This document shows positions 13,200 to 25,133 of a stretch of 64,000 nt of DNA, piece after piece (positions within the stretch are counted from its first letter, which is position 1; every line of letters starts with the position of its first letter). The position numbers and the translations under genes were made by a program. The notes beneath the pieces were generated by a model. The model was not told the origin of the DNA. It saw only the letters and a program-made list of their open reading frames with translations, and did no database searches. The DNA is from Pestalotiopsis fici W106-1 (lineage: Eukaryota; Ascomycota; Sordariomycetes; Amphisphaeriales; Sporocadaceae): the NCBI RefSeq assembly GCF_000516985.1, contig NW_006917093.1, positions 3,720,001 to 3,784,000 on the forward strand, in the 5' to 3' direction.

Positions 13200-14502
13200 T
13201 GGTGACTCGATGGATACGGTATGCTTGCCACTTTCGAAGAACAAATCAGTTACGAAAACAGATGCGTTGAATGTGGGTTTTGGTTTTGGTTTCCTGTTTG
13301 TTGGATCCTACGCGCTATTGCTCATGATTAGCATGATGGAGGATGGACGTTGTGTACTTGATAAGTCTTTCTTGTCTTCCCCAACAGCAAGCGTATGTTC
13401 ATTTTCTCACTGGCTACCACGATAGCCCGACTGCTTGTTAAGTTTTGAGTTGTCCATGAGACTGAAACAGTAGCACGGGGGGAATATGGTGCCGATTCAA
13501 TTCTAGCCCGTTGTTTTGAACACAAGAGTGAACAAATTGAAATTATGCGCCTTCCTATCCATACTCCAAAGGCTGTAGTTAGCAGTCTTCTTGCCACTAC
13601 ACCAAGTCTATCTTAATGTAATCTTCGACTTTGCACAAAAGCTGTGGACAAATAGTATCACAGTAACATCGACGAAAGCACCAGATTGGGTCTCATAAGT
13701 CATGTCTTCTTCAGCTGTTAGCATAAGCGACGACGCATTGATAGGAGAAGAGGTTCTGCTCCGGACTGTCCACTGTTTCTTATCTATACTTCATGTGTAA
13801 TCCAAATAACACCTCAAGAACCTTACAAATGATGCATTCATTGTCTCTCGAGATCAATATCACTTCCCGTTTCAATTTCGTTTTATTTTGTTCTCATAGC
13901 CTCCCACCGCACGTCTTGATCCCAGATATATTCCCAGATATGTGGTATGATATCTCTGTTACCTGGGTAGTGAGTTGCCTATTGCAGCCATCGGAGCAGC
14001 TATTTAACCCATGAAGCCTCTCAGAGACCAGGCAGCACAACGAACTTGTGACTTGATTGACAGGTCTCTCTTGACCCTCCATCCGTTGCTCGTTTCCCTA
14101 TCCTTCTCCGTAGTATCCATCTTCCTTGGATAAGATGCAATGGCTTTGAAACAAGGAATGCACAAGAGGGGGTACTCGCTATGACAAAATGAATACAGCA
14201 ATAAAATCAATGTTGGTATATGAGCGATGCAAAAAGAAAAGTCAGACTCCTGTGACTAAGACCTCGCTAGTGGTCAGAGGATTGAAGAAAAGGAATTCCT
14301 GGCATAGGACCGCAGAGAAGAGAAGAATAAAAAACAAAAACAAAGAAAAAACAAATAGCCGACCGTCCAAATCCCCGGGATATCATTTGCGATATGTACA
14401 TCTAGTCCTCGTATGGGCAAATACGGGAGTCAAAAACAACTCATGTGCTAGAAAAAAAGTTTGTGGTTGTAGAAGAATGATGTGACGCGTGGTCTCTTTT
14501 AC
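13200..14502. other. Intergenic between convergent regulators
   Basis: This 1.3-kb space receives the 3' ends of the forkhead gene (plus strand) and the C2H2 gene (minus strand). It contains A-rich sequence near 14320-14360. No gene, RNA or repeat family is recognised. Confidence 0.5.
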
Positions 14503-16158
14503 TCAAGGAACTCCTCGGCGCCTGCGTCCTCGGTTTGGTCCGTCGGGTCTTTGGGCTAGGACTTCACGGAGCTGAGGATCGTCTTTGTCCTTGTCGGTGT
14601 GATGGACCCTGACGTGCCGTTGGAGGTTATCAGGGCGCGGGTATTTGTGCTCGCGATCTGGGCAGAACGGGCAAACATACCCAGGTGATTCGTGGACCAA
14701 ACCATGCCGAATCATCTCATTCTTGCGCTTGAAACCTTTGCCGCCTTCAGATCGAGGGCAGCCCTTGACTGGACAGTAATGCGGCCTTGCAGACGAGTGT
14801 ACATTCGCGTGGGAGTTGAGTAGATATTGGGTCTGGAATGGGGCAGCATTGCAGCCGGCAAAGGTGCAAACAAAGCTGCCAACCTGGTTTGTCATGTGAT
14901 CGATGCTCATACGATCCCGACTCACGGGTGACACCAATGGATTATTGTGATCCATGATTACAGGTGCTTCTGGATGACGACCTGTAGGGCCGCTGTAATC
15001 TTGGCCTGACCGGGGGACAAAGCCACTTCCAGGATATGATCCATGTGGCGTGTACACGGATGCTGGTGACGGCATACTATGTGTATAGGGGTATTGCGGA
15101 GATGTTGGCGAGGTCATGCCTGGAATACTCGACATGCCCGGTAATCCAGGAGGCGACTGAGGGAAGGAAGGTCGACGCCAGGCATTGTCTTTGTCTGGAT
15201 AATGTTTTTCAATTAGTAGGTCTCCCACTTGAGCCCGAATCGAAGGCAATGCTTGCGAAGTATGGCCATTTGTCTCCGACGTTGGAGAGGCCATAATGGG
15301 AGCAAGCTCGCCATGGTTGCTTGGCGTAGAGGTTGGAGACATGGGATCCGGATGCCTCAGTCCACTTGATGACGGCAGCCGTGGAGAACAGAATTCAGGC
15401 ACGCTTGGGGTATAAGGAGTAATAGGCATAGCCAAGCCTGGTTTCGTAGTCATGTCTCGAGGCTGAAGGGGTTGTAATTGCGGATGATGTGTAACCTGCG
15501 GCGGTGGTGGTGGAGCTTGCGATAGTTGTTGTTGTTGTTGTTGTTGTTCCTGCAACTGTATCATTTCTTCTGGTGGTGATCTCATCTGTCCCTTTACTTT
15601 GTCATTCTCCATGACGGCTGATTTTGGCGCGCTATCTGCACCTGGCGATGACGGTTGCTGTTCGAGGGCAGCAAGAGCTAATGACTTCAGAATCATTGCT
15701 CCATTCGTAGGTCTTGGATCAGGCGACATTTTCGGGCTGCCGATATAGCCCGACATGGAGCTGCTGCGACTATGATTGTCCCCTTCGTCTTCTTCGTCAG
15801 TGTCTTCGTCGTCGTCGTCTTCCTCTCCCCCAACACCGTCGTCGCAGTACCCTCCGTCAAGCGGGTATGCCCCAGCCTCTGCTGCAATTTCGGGCCGCCG
15901 TCCTCCGTCGAGATAATGAACTAGCACGGCATCTCCCTGACTAGGTTGCACCTTTTTCTTCCTGTTAGAAGCTTTGCGACCAGCGGTGGGAGATAAACTG
16001 ACTTTGGGGAGCGGTATAGCCGGCGGCGGAGAAAGCGATGGCTCTAATCTCGGACGATACGCTGTCATCGGAGGACTATTTCTGAAAATAGGACCATCTG
16101 GATCGGAAGGGTCGCTGGCGAAAGTGTCGTGAGCAAAGGGGCCGGCCGTCGCAGTCAT
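14503..16158 (-). CDS. C2H2 zinc-finger transcription regulator
   Basis: Probable nuclear DNA-binding protein of 551 aa in one exon. I start at the ATG at 16158 (MTATAGPFAHD); the open frame extends upstream only to a GTG and then a stop at 16204-16206. Order of features: proline/serine-rich N-terminus, basic patch GRKASNRKKK, acidic run (about 104-122), polyglutamine of eight residues (about 205-212), long P/S/T-rich middle, then three C-terminal C2H2 fingers (about 425-530). These begin CTFAGC, CPVKGC and CPFC, with histidine pairs HANVH, HGLVH and HVRVH, and a basic end (RGRRRRGVP) follows. I do not recognise a named orthologue. It is convergent with the forkhead gene and has an unusually long upstream region (about 9 kb), as seen for some developmental regulators. 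A 5' untranslated exon is possible, since GTGAGT occurs at 16200. Confidence 0.86.
   Translation of the reverse strand: MTATAGPFAHDTFASDPSDPDGPIFRNSPPMTAYRPRLEPSLSPPPAIPLPKVSLSPTAGRKASNRKKKVQPSQGDAVLVHYLDGGRRPEIAAEAGAYPLDGGYCDDGVGGEEDDDDEDTDEEDEGDNHSRSSSMSGYIGSPKMSPDPRPTNGAMILKSLALAALEQQPSSPGADSAPKSAVMENDKVKGQMRSPPEEMIQLQEQQQQQQQLSQAPPPPPQVTHHPQLQPLQPRDMTTKPGLAMPITPYTPSVPEFCSPRLPSSSGLRHPDPMSPTSTPSNHGELAPIMASPTSETNGHTSQALPSIRAQVGDLLIEKHYPDKDNAWRRPSFPQSPPGLPGMSSIPGMTSPTSPQYPYTHSMPSPASVYTPHGSYPGSGFVPRSGQDYSGPTGRHPEAPVIMDHNNPLVSPVSRDRMSIDHMTNQVGSFVCTFAGCNAAPFQTQYLLNSHANVHSSARPHYCPVKGCPRSEGGKGFKRKNEMIRHGLVHESPGYVCPFCPDREHKYPRPDNLQRHVRVHHTDKDKDDPQLREVLAQRPDGPNRGRRRRGVP
15525..15548 (-). repeat. (GTT)8 trinucleotide repeat, encodes polyQ
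   Basis: Eight tandem GTT units (CAA/AAC read on the gene strand) encode the polyglutamine run in the C2H2 protein. It is a candidate strain-variable microsatellite within a coding region. Confidence 0.85.
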
Positions 16159-18827
16159 TGCTTGAGTTTGGTTCGATACGTGTATGGCGCCGTTACTCAC
16201 GAATCAGGTCAGTATTATTGCTACCTGCTCGCCATGGAGCGCGCGCGCAATGCCCTTTGTAATTGTTAAGCAAGCTGCAATGCTGCCCAGCAACAAGTGC
16301 AATGTTGCAGTGTAGGTAGACCCAGCCACACGGGAAACCGCGTGTATGTGTATATAGTTGATTGATAGGGAGCCGCAAATTGCGTGGATCGAAGCGCCGA
16401 CACGACGGCGCAAATAAGTGCCCCCCAGCCGCGCTACACACTAATAACCCCCGATTATGAGTGGTGGCAAGGAGCGTAAGGCTTAAGATGCTCAGACCCG
16501 CACCGCAGGGACTTGGGCTGTTTTGTTTCTGGTGTTCTCCCAATACACGAGCAAAAAGAGAACGATATGGGAGGGACGGACCGGGACTTGGGAAAACCCT
16601 CGCTGCAGGATGCGCGGCAGCAGGAACGCGAGCCACAAAAGAGGAACGAGAAACAAAACGTCAGTTAGATGCTCGGAAGCAGATCCCCCAGAAAATCCCA
16701 GAGAAGAGGTGCGGTAGGTAGGGATTCAAGGTTGCTAGCGGTTGCGCTTGGCTAATAGGATAGTTGCTCGTGACCTTGATCGGGCCCTCACCAAGGTTGG
16801 TAGGTACAGAATGCCGTCTCGATGGGCTTGTAAGTGGTCTGGCGTAGATTGTAAGGCGGGGACCCGCGGAGCCTCAGTCTCGCTCCTCTTTTTGTGGATA
16901 GCCTAGTCGCAGGCTGGCTGGCTTGGGGCGAGGGAATCCTGGTCTTGTGTCCAGGGAAGGAATTGTCGCAATAGAGAGTCGAACGGGCCAGACAGGGATT
17001 GACAAGCGGGATAATAATGCTGGATGGGTGCGCAGGCTTGGAGGTTGGAATTGAAGGGGAGCCCGGAGATGCTAGGTCAAATTGGCGCCTTTGGCTTGCC
17101 CAGTTGAGAAAGTCGATGCCAACCAGGGGGATGTAGAGTACGGACGGAGGACGGTCGGTGATGCGGCGATGGATGCGGCTGTGAGTAAGGTCTCGTTGTG
17201 AAATGGCACGCAACAGCAGCGGCGGCGGCAGAAGGAAGAAGCAGAACAATCGCGTGCCGTTGGATGGCACTGTACTTGGTACAAGATCCAAGCTCCTTGT
17301 GTCGCTGTGGAATTGAAGCTGATTCGATGCTCCAGATGCCGGATAGTGCTCAGTGGGTAAAATCAGCTCAGACGTCCCGAGAAACAGAGACAGGCAGCAC
17401 AAGAATACGGTGCCACTTTTTCGTTTCTTTTGTTTCTTGTTTCTGGTTTTAGTTTTTTCTCGGGCTACCCTAGACGAGAATGTTTCTGGTGTAATGTCCC
17501 GCTGCTGCGCGCTGATTCTTGCTTAAGATGGCAGATAATGACCACAGCAGACAGCTATGGACAACGGTCAGGATGTCGGGTCCCTTTTGGGTCCCCCCTC
17601 CCCTCCAGTTGTCAGGGAATGACTTGATGAATGGGTGTGTGGCAGTCGGTCTGCAATACCGCGGGTGGAGAAGATGCGGCTGATCGAAACGAGGTCCCCT
17701 ACCGGGTGGAGGCGGCTCTTCCTAGTTGGCAACGTGTTTTTGCGCAGTTGACACGAAATATGATTACGTCCGCACTTGGAGCACTATGTGATGCCGCAGG
17801 TCCAATGAAGGGCGAACTTATAGTAGCGACCTCGTAAACGGGCGGGGCCCTTCAGCTTTGCGAATTGTTGAGTCCTAACAGACGTCAAAAAGCATCATGG
17901 GGCAGCAGAGTTTATGGCTTTCCCTTGCCCTGCAGATTGGCAGCGCTGTGCCTGCCGCTGTCTTGTCTCTCTGCCGCAGTGCCTAATCCTTCATGGACGG
18001 TAGGGTTCAAATGGGGGTGCGTCGAGGCCTGCAGGTGCAAGCAGCGCACCTAGTTCTGCAAGTCCCAAGACGAGAAAGGCCCGTATGATAAGGTGGGAAT
18101 GGGGCGATTGGGACGGGATCAGAATGGGAGATCGACGAGGTTCTGCCCGCAGCCAGCAGGTTACAATATGCGCTAACCGGTACCCAATACCAACCAGAAA
18201 GTAATAAGTGGCAGCACCGGCGTGTGACAACCTGTCTGGGCGGCCTGTCTGGCTGGCAGGGAATTGGGGGCCTTGCTGCTGCTGCTGCTTGCTTCAGCGG
18301 GGGCGTGGGATACTGTGAACTGTGTAGTGTAATAATGCACGTATGACAGCAGAGAAGCTTCCCAGAAGAGGGAGCCTGTGACAAGCTCTTGGGCCGGGAC
18401 CTGGCTCGGGACAAAAAGCCTTGAGGGGGACGGACGTGTGTCAGACGTGTGGATTGGGACCCAGTTGAGAGTCTTTGCGGGGATGTTCGCAGGTCCTGTC
18501 TTCGCCTAGTGAGAGCCGCAAGGATGTATTCTCGTATGTACCGGTAGAAACTACGAATACTTCGTAAAGCTTGGGCTTTTTCTTTTTTCCCCCCGAGTCT
18601 CCTCTCTATGCGCATAGATGCGCAGATTGCCAATGCCCGTATATACACGCCACTTTTACCAGAGTAGAGTAGCAGCTGCTTCGTACCAAGGGCGACTGGC
18701 TTGAACGATCGAGGAACAGACTAAGCATACAACTAGCAACTGGCGGGTTGACTGGCTGGCGGCTGGCTGAATACTTTCCTGGTTTAGGCCAGTAAAATGG
18801 TACCAGCTAGATAGGTATCGTCGTCGT

Positions 18828-18848
18828 CGTCGTCGTCGTTGTGGTGGT
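18828..18848. repeat. (TCG)7 microsatellite
   Basis: Seven tandem TCG units followed by TTGTGGTGGTG, in the long spacer upstream of the C2H2 gene. No coding frame is supported here. Confidence 0.85.
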
Positions 18849-19074
18849 GCTCTCAGCTTTTTTTTTTTTTTTTTTGTGTTGTGGTCCAAGACCCAGCGGA
18901 CAACCGACTGGCTGAGCAACTGCTAGATGCTGCAAAGCACCATGTGTCCGTTCGATCTCTGCAGGCAACGTACCCTCTTGTGTAAGGTAGCGAAGTATTA
19001 CCTCTCGCTAGTAGGCAGATAGATAGATACCCTGTGAGAGTAGTAGAGGCCGGCTCTTGACCTGTCTGGCGGGC

Positions 19075-19094
19075 GCACGCACGCACGCACGCAC
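19075..19094. repeat. (GCAC)5 microsatellite
   Basis: Five tandem GCAC units in the long spacer. It is a simple tetranucleotide repeat without coding context. Confidence 0.85.
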
Positions 19095-22000
19095 AATCTT
19101 GTTGGGGCGGACGACTGAACAAATGACGAACCCCTAATCAAAATCGAGTTGTTTCAAAGTCGCACTCGATTGTCTGTCTCCTGCCCACCGGGTATTGTGG
19201 GTGTAAAGAGGAAGGTGCGGGACTGGACTCGAGATTATGTAGCATAGTATGTAGGCAGACACTGGAAAGTAGTGACCGAGATACGACAAAAACCACTGGG
19301 ACCCGCACGAACTATGTAATCCGATTTATCAGATATTCCACAACCAGTTGGACGCTCGTGAATAGGTAATGAGGTAGGTAGTAGATCCCCAGGACCGGCC
19401 GGTGGCTAGATGACTATTCAAAGTCCTGTCAGCGCATGATTGCGGTGAGTAAGTACAAACAGTCCGTATTGATGACATCTTTCTTGCGACCCCCCGCTTG
19501 TCCACCAGCTTGGAATTCAAATCCCACTCTCAAAAATGGCCCCGTCAAGTTTCTCTTTCTAGCTACTCAGCTGGAACGACTGGGCCAGTCAACGTGCACG
19601 ATATACATGCAGGAATCATTAAGGTCATCTGACTGGCTTATCCCTTTCACCGAGAAGAGAAGACCAGAGAGCTGCCCGATCCCACTGATCTCATCACATT
19701 TCATATTTTCAGAATCCATGGCCACTACTTTCTATACCTACTCATTTGGCGTCACGACCGTATCAATACTACTGCTACTATTCAGTGTTTCATACCCGAA
19801 GCTGGTGTCCTGAATTATTTGAATGGGAATGTGCAAAATGTCTTCACTCTGGAGGCATTGGATTGGTGTGAGCCCCAGCATCAGCTATTGCTTCAATGGA
19901 CGACTGCCGCGGCAATAAAGCGAGCCGAGCATATGACAGATATTCGCAATATATAATTGCTCGCTTTTTCCAGGCTCAGAACGCCTTATTAGCATGGGCC
20001 GAACAGACACCTCACTGAATCATGAGAAGTTGTAATGGTATGCACATTGGTAGTGGTCCGCGATTGCCTAGCTCGGGCAAGGTCATTCTGTACATAATAC
20101 CTGATGGTAGGGGTTTTGATTCAGGCGGGGGTGTCAACTGACCAGTAGGAAAAGAAAACAACAACAATAATAACAATGCGGCGCTGGAATCCATGAGCAA
20201 ACCAGCGTTGACGACAAGCCAGAGGAAATCTTAATCTTTGGGCTCGCAATGCCAGCTTCCCAGAATGGGACACGCCGTGCAGCTACATGGCAGTTAATGG
20301 ACGCCCAGGCGAGCCAGGGCCGCCTACATAAAGAGATACTGCAATCAATCAGTCCCGCGGGGGGTATCATCGCCACGGACCTCCACTCTCGCCGTGGCCT
20401 TGAAGGTTCTGGGCAGTAGGCAGGCAGTCATACCGAGAACTCAAAACTAGTAAAAAAAAAATTCAATACGATGATGAAGGGTGTGTATTCCATGTACGTA
20501 CTACTCTCTTGTTGGTCAAAAGGATGGCCTGCGAGCAGACAGCCAGACAGACACCCCACGTTGGGCTTTGCAATGGTCATTGCTCTACTTTGCGCGCTCG
20601 CCATACAGATAATAGACTGTGCCCAATATGATAGATTCTTCGACGTGGATGGCGCCTTTGCTCTGACCACGTCGCTCACTCGTACAGGTGGTACGTTTGT
20701 ATGTGGGAGCCGTCTCTCAAACTCGGTCAATTATCATTTATTAGTAGAAGACAAGACAGCAGGTCATAGCAATTACTAGTAGTATTCTCTTTGCTTCCCG
20801 AGACGGACACCTGCCCAGTGTTTCGCCTTTTTGGGGAGGGGGGATTTAAAGTTGATTGATGCCAAGACAAAGGTACAACTCGGCGGGTTTTTTTACTTTG
20901 ATTGCCCATGCAGGGTAGGCAGCCTGATATTTTCAGGGTTCATCAAAAGCTCCATTCATCGGTGACGACAAGCATAGATCATCTACTTACCAGCCCGCTG
21001 CAACTCCTTCGGGCTCCATCCTTTTTCTCTCACTACATGTTGCTCACTAACCACCTACCTACTTGTTACTGCTATTGCTCTGTTACTGCTACTGCCATTT
21101 AATTATTTGTAGTACTTCATTCTGGTACGGGAACTGCGGCAGATGAAATTCTTTCTTCGGCAGTTCTCGAGTTACTGCTGATCGTATTGCCTGTGTGCAC
21201 TTTGAATGGACATTCCTGCCCCGGCGGATCCGGTGTTTCTTCTCCCTGAATGACAAGGTACTCCGCAGTGAGCAGCAGCTTAGCCCTTCTCTTCCCTGGT
21301 CTGACAGACGTCGCATTTCATCTAATGTAGGCTCTCGCTGAGCTGGCTGCTGCTGCTGAGAACGCATTGCATTACACTACACTTTCACCCTGATTGCTCT
21401 GCCCCCCGAACTGGCACATCACCAAGAGTTGCCGATCAATGGACAGAATGTGCTCATCGTTACCTTGGTTGCTTGCTTGATATGAGGCAAATTGTAGAGT
21501 GAGAGCTTGGGAATAGCCGCAGCCATTGGAGGCGCCCATTCCATTCCATCCCATCTATCCATACACATATACACACATATATAATACATGACTTACACGT
21601 GTGCGGCATGTGGTCGCCCCCCCCTTCCTTGCCCAATTCTCTACCGCTGCTGGGAATCGATCTTATCAACATGCTACTCCAAACGACCCAAAGAAGGCTG
21701 GAGGGGGGGTTAACGAAGTCGGTAAGAAGAAAGAGGGGGGTGAAGCTTTTTCGAAAAAGAATCCTTCTTCGAGGGGGAAAAAAAAAAGATGGTGGTTGAC
21801 AAGGGGGTGTGTGGTCTCTGCGCTTGCTGGCATCGCGGAACATTTGTAGAATAGGACGAGCGGCTCAAACCATCTTCGGACACCACCCGACGATATGTCA
21901 CCTCCGGCCAATTACTCCTACCCACCAGAGGGGGCCAATAGTCGATTGCGGCAACGTCAGTGGTCAATTTGTTTACCAAGACACACAGATGAGGAATTTT

Positions 22001-23209
22001 GCCGTTCTTGCCGCTGCAACTACCAGATCCCTCGGAAGGGCAATGCATCACTTCATACATACCTAGTCGCTTCACCCAGACACACCTACAAAATCATTTG
22101 CTTACCGCTAATGGAGCAAGAGGAGCGAGAGTGAGAAGATGATGATGGTGATGGCCTTCGCTTGCGGTACTCTATTCCACAGGTATGTATGCGTATGTGC
22201 ATATATGTGCATGTCGCAGGCAGGCAGGCAAGCGAGCATCTGCTGCGCAAACACCTCAAACAGCGCCAGACGTGGGCTGTGCTGAGCATGCCATAATCTC
22301 ACTTCCTAGAGGCAGTAAGTAGTACCTGTCGGCTATTGTGCTCGCGATCCTGAGTCGGGTCCTGTTGTACAAAAACAGCCTACATACAGATTCGCTGCCC
22401 GTGATGGAGAACAGGGAAAGAAGACGGTCATCAAAATTCAGTGGCTTGGAACAATGATCGACAACATGCATCTTGGGCTTCGCCTCACTCTAGCTTTTTC
22501 GGGGGCCTTTTCAGCCTCATCCAATCGTTTCCCCGTTTGTGCGTGCCTGCAGAAGTGCTCTCACCGAGTGCCAATCCGATATCTGAGTGGTTCCCAGCAC
22601 TCGATGGTGAGAATAGATGCTCGCCTATTTTATTTATCTCTGTCGGATGATGAAACCGGCGGCGAGCTTATGAGAGACAGCGATCATGCCCCTAGAGTGT
22701 TTCCAATCTTTCTCATTGTAATCCACGGATGCTTGCTACTATATAATACCTTAGCCGCTTTTGCTGTCTGACGTGCGGCTAGAACTGCCCGCCTGGCGTC
22801 TAACGGAATCCATATTAAGTATGTACCCAGAATCAGATGCCAAAACGAACTCTCGGCATGTGCTAGCTCTTCACATCGTTTGCAAAGCAGCCAAGGCAGC
22901 CTCAACTCGCATGGCGGAAACTCTATTTCTACACAAGTTGGGTAGCGCCGGGGAAAGTGAACAAGAAAAGAAAAGAAAACCAGGAGAATCAACAGAAAAA
23001 GAAAGGCGGTCTGCGGCCGACTCCGAATGCGTTCAAACATCACATCAGAACATTGCCAATTGTCTCGTCAGCATAGCCTTGTATTGAAAGTGACTGCATC
23101 TGACGGCGTCGGGATCACACCCCTTTTGCTATCATGATGCCGCTGTCCGCCCTTTGATTTCTTTTGTGAACCCTAAACATGCAATCCGAGGTCGAATCAG
23201 CCGGCGTCG

Positions 23210-23213
<4 letters not shown>

Positions 23214-23247
<34 letters not shown>
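23214..23247. repeat. 34-nt poly-T tract
   Basis: An uninterrupted run of 34 T followed by GGGGG. It could be the poly-A tail scar of an inserted reverse transcript on the minus strand, a nucleosome-excluding element, or partly an assembly artefact. No retroelement coding remnant is visible beside it, and no target-site duplication could be established by eye. Confidence 0.8.
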
Positions 23248-23248
<1 letters not shown>

Positions 23249-25133
23249 GGGGAACAAAGCAGTAGAGCTCATTTGGATCTAACCCACCACTCGTGAGATG
23301 CTACACACAGATGCTCACATTGACTCTTCCGTCCCACAATTTGTAAATACGTACGAGTTAATACATGAAAAGCACTGATCTTCTCCCCTCAGGGAGCCTC
23401 GATCTTTTTCCCGCACCTCGAAATAGCACATGAATGATTGTTTGGGTGGTGGAGCCGGGGAGGGAGGGGGGTTCAAGTCAACATGATTCTTCTTCTTTGC
23501 CCCAATCTGACACTCCTGTTTCTAGGATCAAGGCTGAAAAGTCGACGACAATGCAAGTCATGTCATCAAAACATGGGCTTTGGTGAGGCAAGATGTTTAT
23601 TCTCGCAACAGTATATCGTACGAGATGACTAGACGCGCGCATGACCATGGAAGTGCAACCGGATTTACACTCCGTGCTTGATAAATTACATTTCATGGTT
23701 TTACTTGAGCATCCCCATGATGATGAACCTGTGTCAGGTAGCACTGGACAGCCTATGTATCCTTTTAAAGTGGCACTCGTCGCGTCGAGAAATTGTGAGA
23801 CCATCAGGATTATCCCATGACAGGTAATATCTCTGTCCTTTTTCTTTTTCGTTTCTCTTCTTGTTCCATGTGTATTCTTGGAATCTGATCGGTTTTCGGG
23901 GCCGAGACTTTTGTTGGCTTTCAGCCGCTTCGGCATGAATATAGAGAGTATTGAATTTCCTTTTCTTATCTCGGATTTTTCTTTTTGGACTTGTCGTCGC
24001 CTCATGGTGAGCCTCCACCACTATGAGCCGCAGTGGGCTTTTAACCCCCCCGGAAGCCGGGAGCGGCGCAGTATCACGGCAAGTGATTGTTATATTCTCC
24101 AATACATACACATAGTGATATTACACGAGACTTGTGTGATTTGTAGCAGGTGAGACCGGCGAGTCTCGGAGAAATGCTCACCGACTCGGCAATTTCCAGT
24201 TTTGTGGATTTTCTTTTTCTTTCTCTCTGGTATTCACGGTATTCATGATGTTCATGGTCGCTTATCAAAATTGATGTTCTAACAGCTCCCTAAAGTCTGG
24301 AGAAGCTGTTCTTTTTTCTTTTCCGTCTCCTGGGTACAAACTATAGTCATGGCCCTGGATTGCTGCCGCCGCCACCACGGTGCCACCACCACTACCACCC
24401 CCTTGCCTTCGGGAAGATACATTGGCAGGGAAGCAAACAAAGGGATTGCTCGGCCCGCATCCGCGTTGCCTCATTCGTAGATACGGAAGATGGTATATAG
24501 AATCGCCTTCAAGGGAACCTGACTGGATGCTCGTCGGGTGGGGGCCGGAACAAGGCCCTGGTGATCGCGAGGCTGTAGACACACCCAATTGCTGACAGAT
24601 GCAGGCTACGTATAGACTGAAAGTTTTCAAGTCCTCGCAAGAGCTCCTTTTCGACAAGACTCAAACGCTACTGGTAATGACGTTATGATATGCCCAATTT
24701 TGTTCCTCATGTGAGCATTTTATTCGTGAAGTCCTTGACTGGGACTTGGCGCCCCCGGGCGGGGGGGGGGTTGATCCCATGTGTAGTCGGCTCTCGAAAT
24801 TTAAAGGTCGAGCACGATACGCAGACTTCAAGTCCTTCGCGGATGGAATTCCATTGCAACATGTCTTGCACATCATATATTGTAAAACCAGTTCCATGAT
24901 TTGGCTCCGGCCTTTCATGATATACAAACCTATTACTAGGAGAATAGTCACACCTATGACTCTCTATCTAGTTAGTCAATCAGACCTTTCACCACGACCC
25001 ACCCCTGTCCCCGCATGCATTGGTCAAGCCGATATAGGGTCCGAGATGTGAAAAATGGCCACTACGTACTTGTTCAAAAAACTGGTGACGACACACGTTT
25101 ATAGTAACTCAAATCAACACACCCTGAATCAAA

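Larger units (their letters stand above)
16159..25133. other. 9-kb spacer without supportable genes
   Basis: Between the divergent C2H2 gene (minus) and alcohol dehydrogenase gene (plus) lie almost 9 kb with no open frame that has protein-family character or clean splice pairs. It carries many simple repeats: GGCT/GGCA-type tracts near 16910, 18250, 18760 and 22216, (TCG)7, (GCAC)5 and a T34 run. The left part may be the extended promoter or a long 5' leader of the zinc-finger gene. Non-coding transcripts are possible but cannot be seen from sequence. The frames of 204 aa (16788-17402) and 213 aa (18007-18648) look like chance openings. Confidence 0.55.

Noticed and set aside
15036..15296. 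Plus-strand open frame inside the C2H2 gene
   Set aside because: Fully antisense to the Pro/Ser-rich middle of the zinc-finger protein.
16788..18648. Open frames of 204 and 213 aa upstream of the C2H2 gene
   Set aside because: Pro/Ser/Arg-rich translations from pyrimidine-rich DNA with no motif; better explained as leader or promoter sequence.
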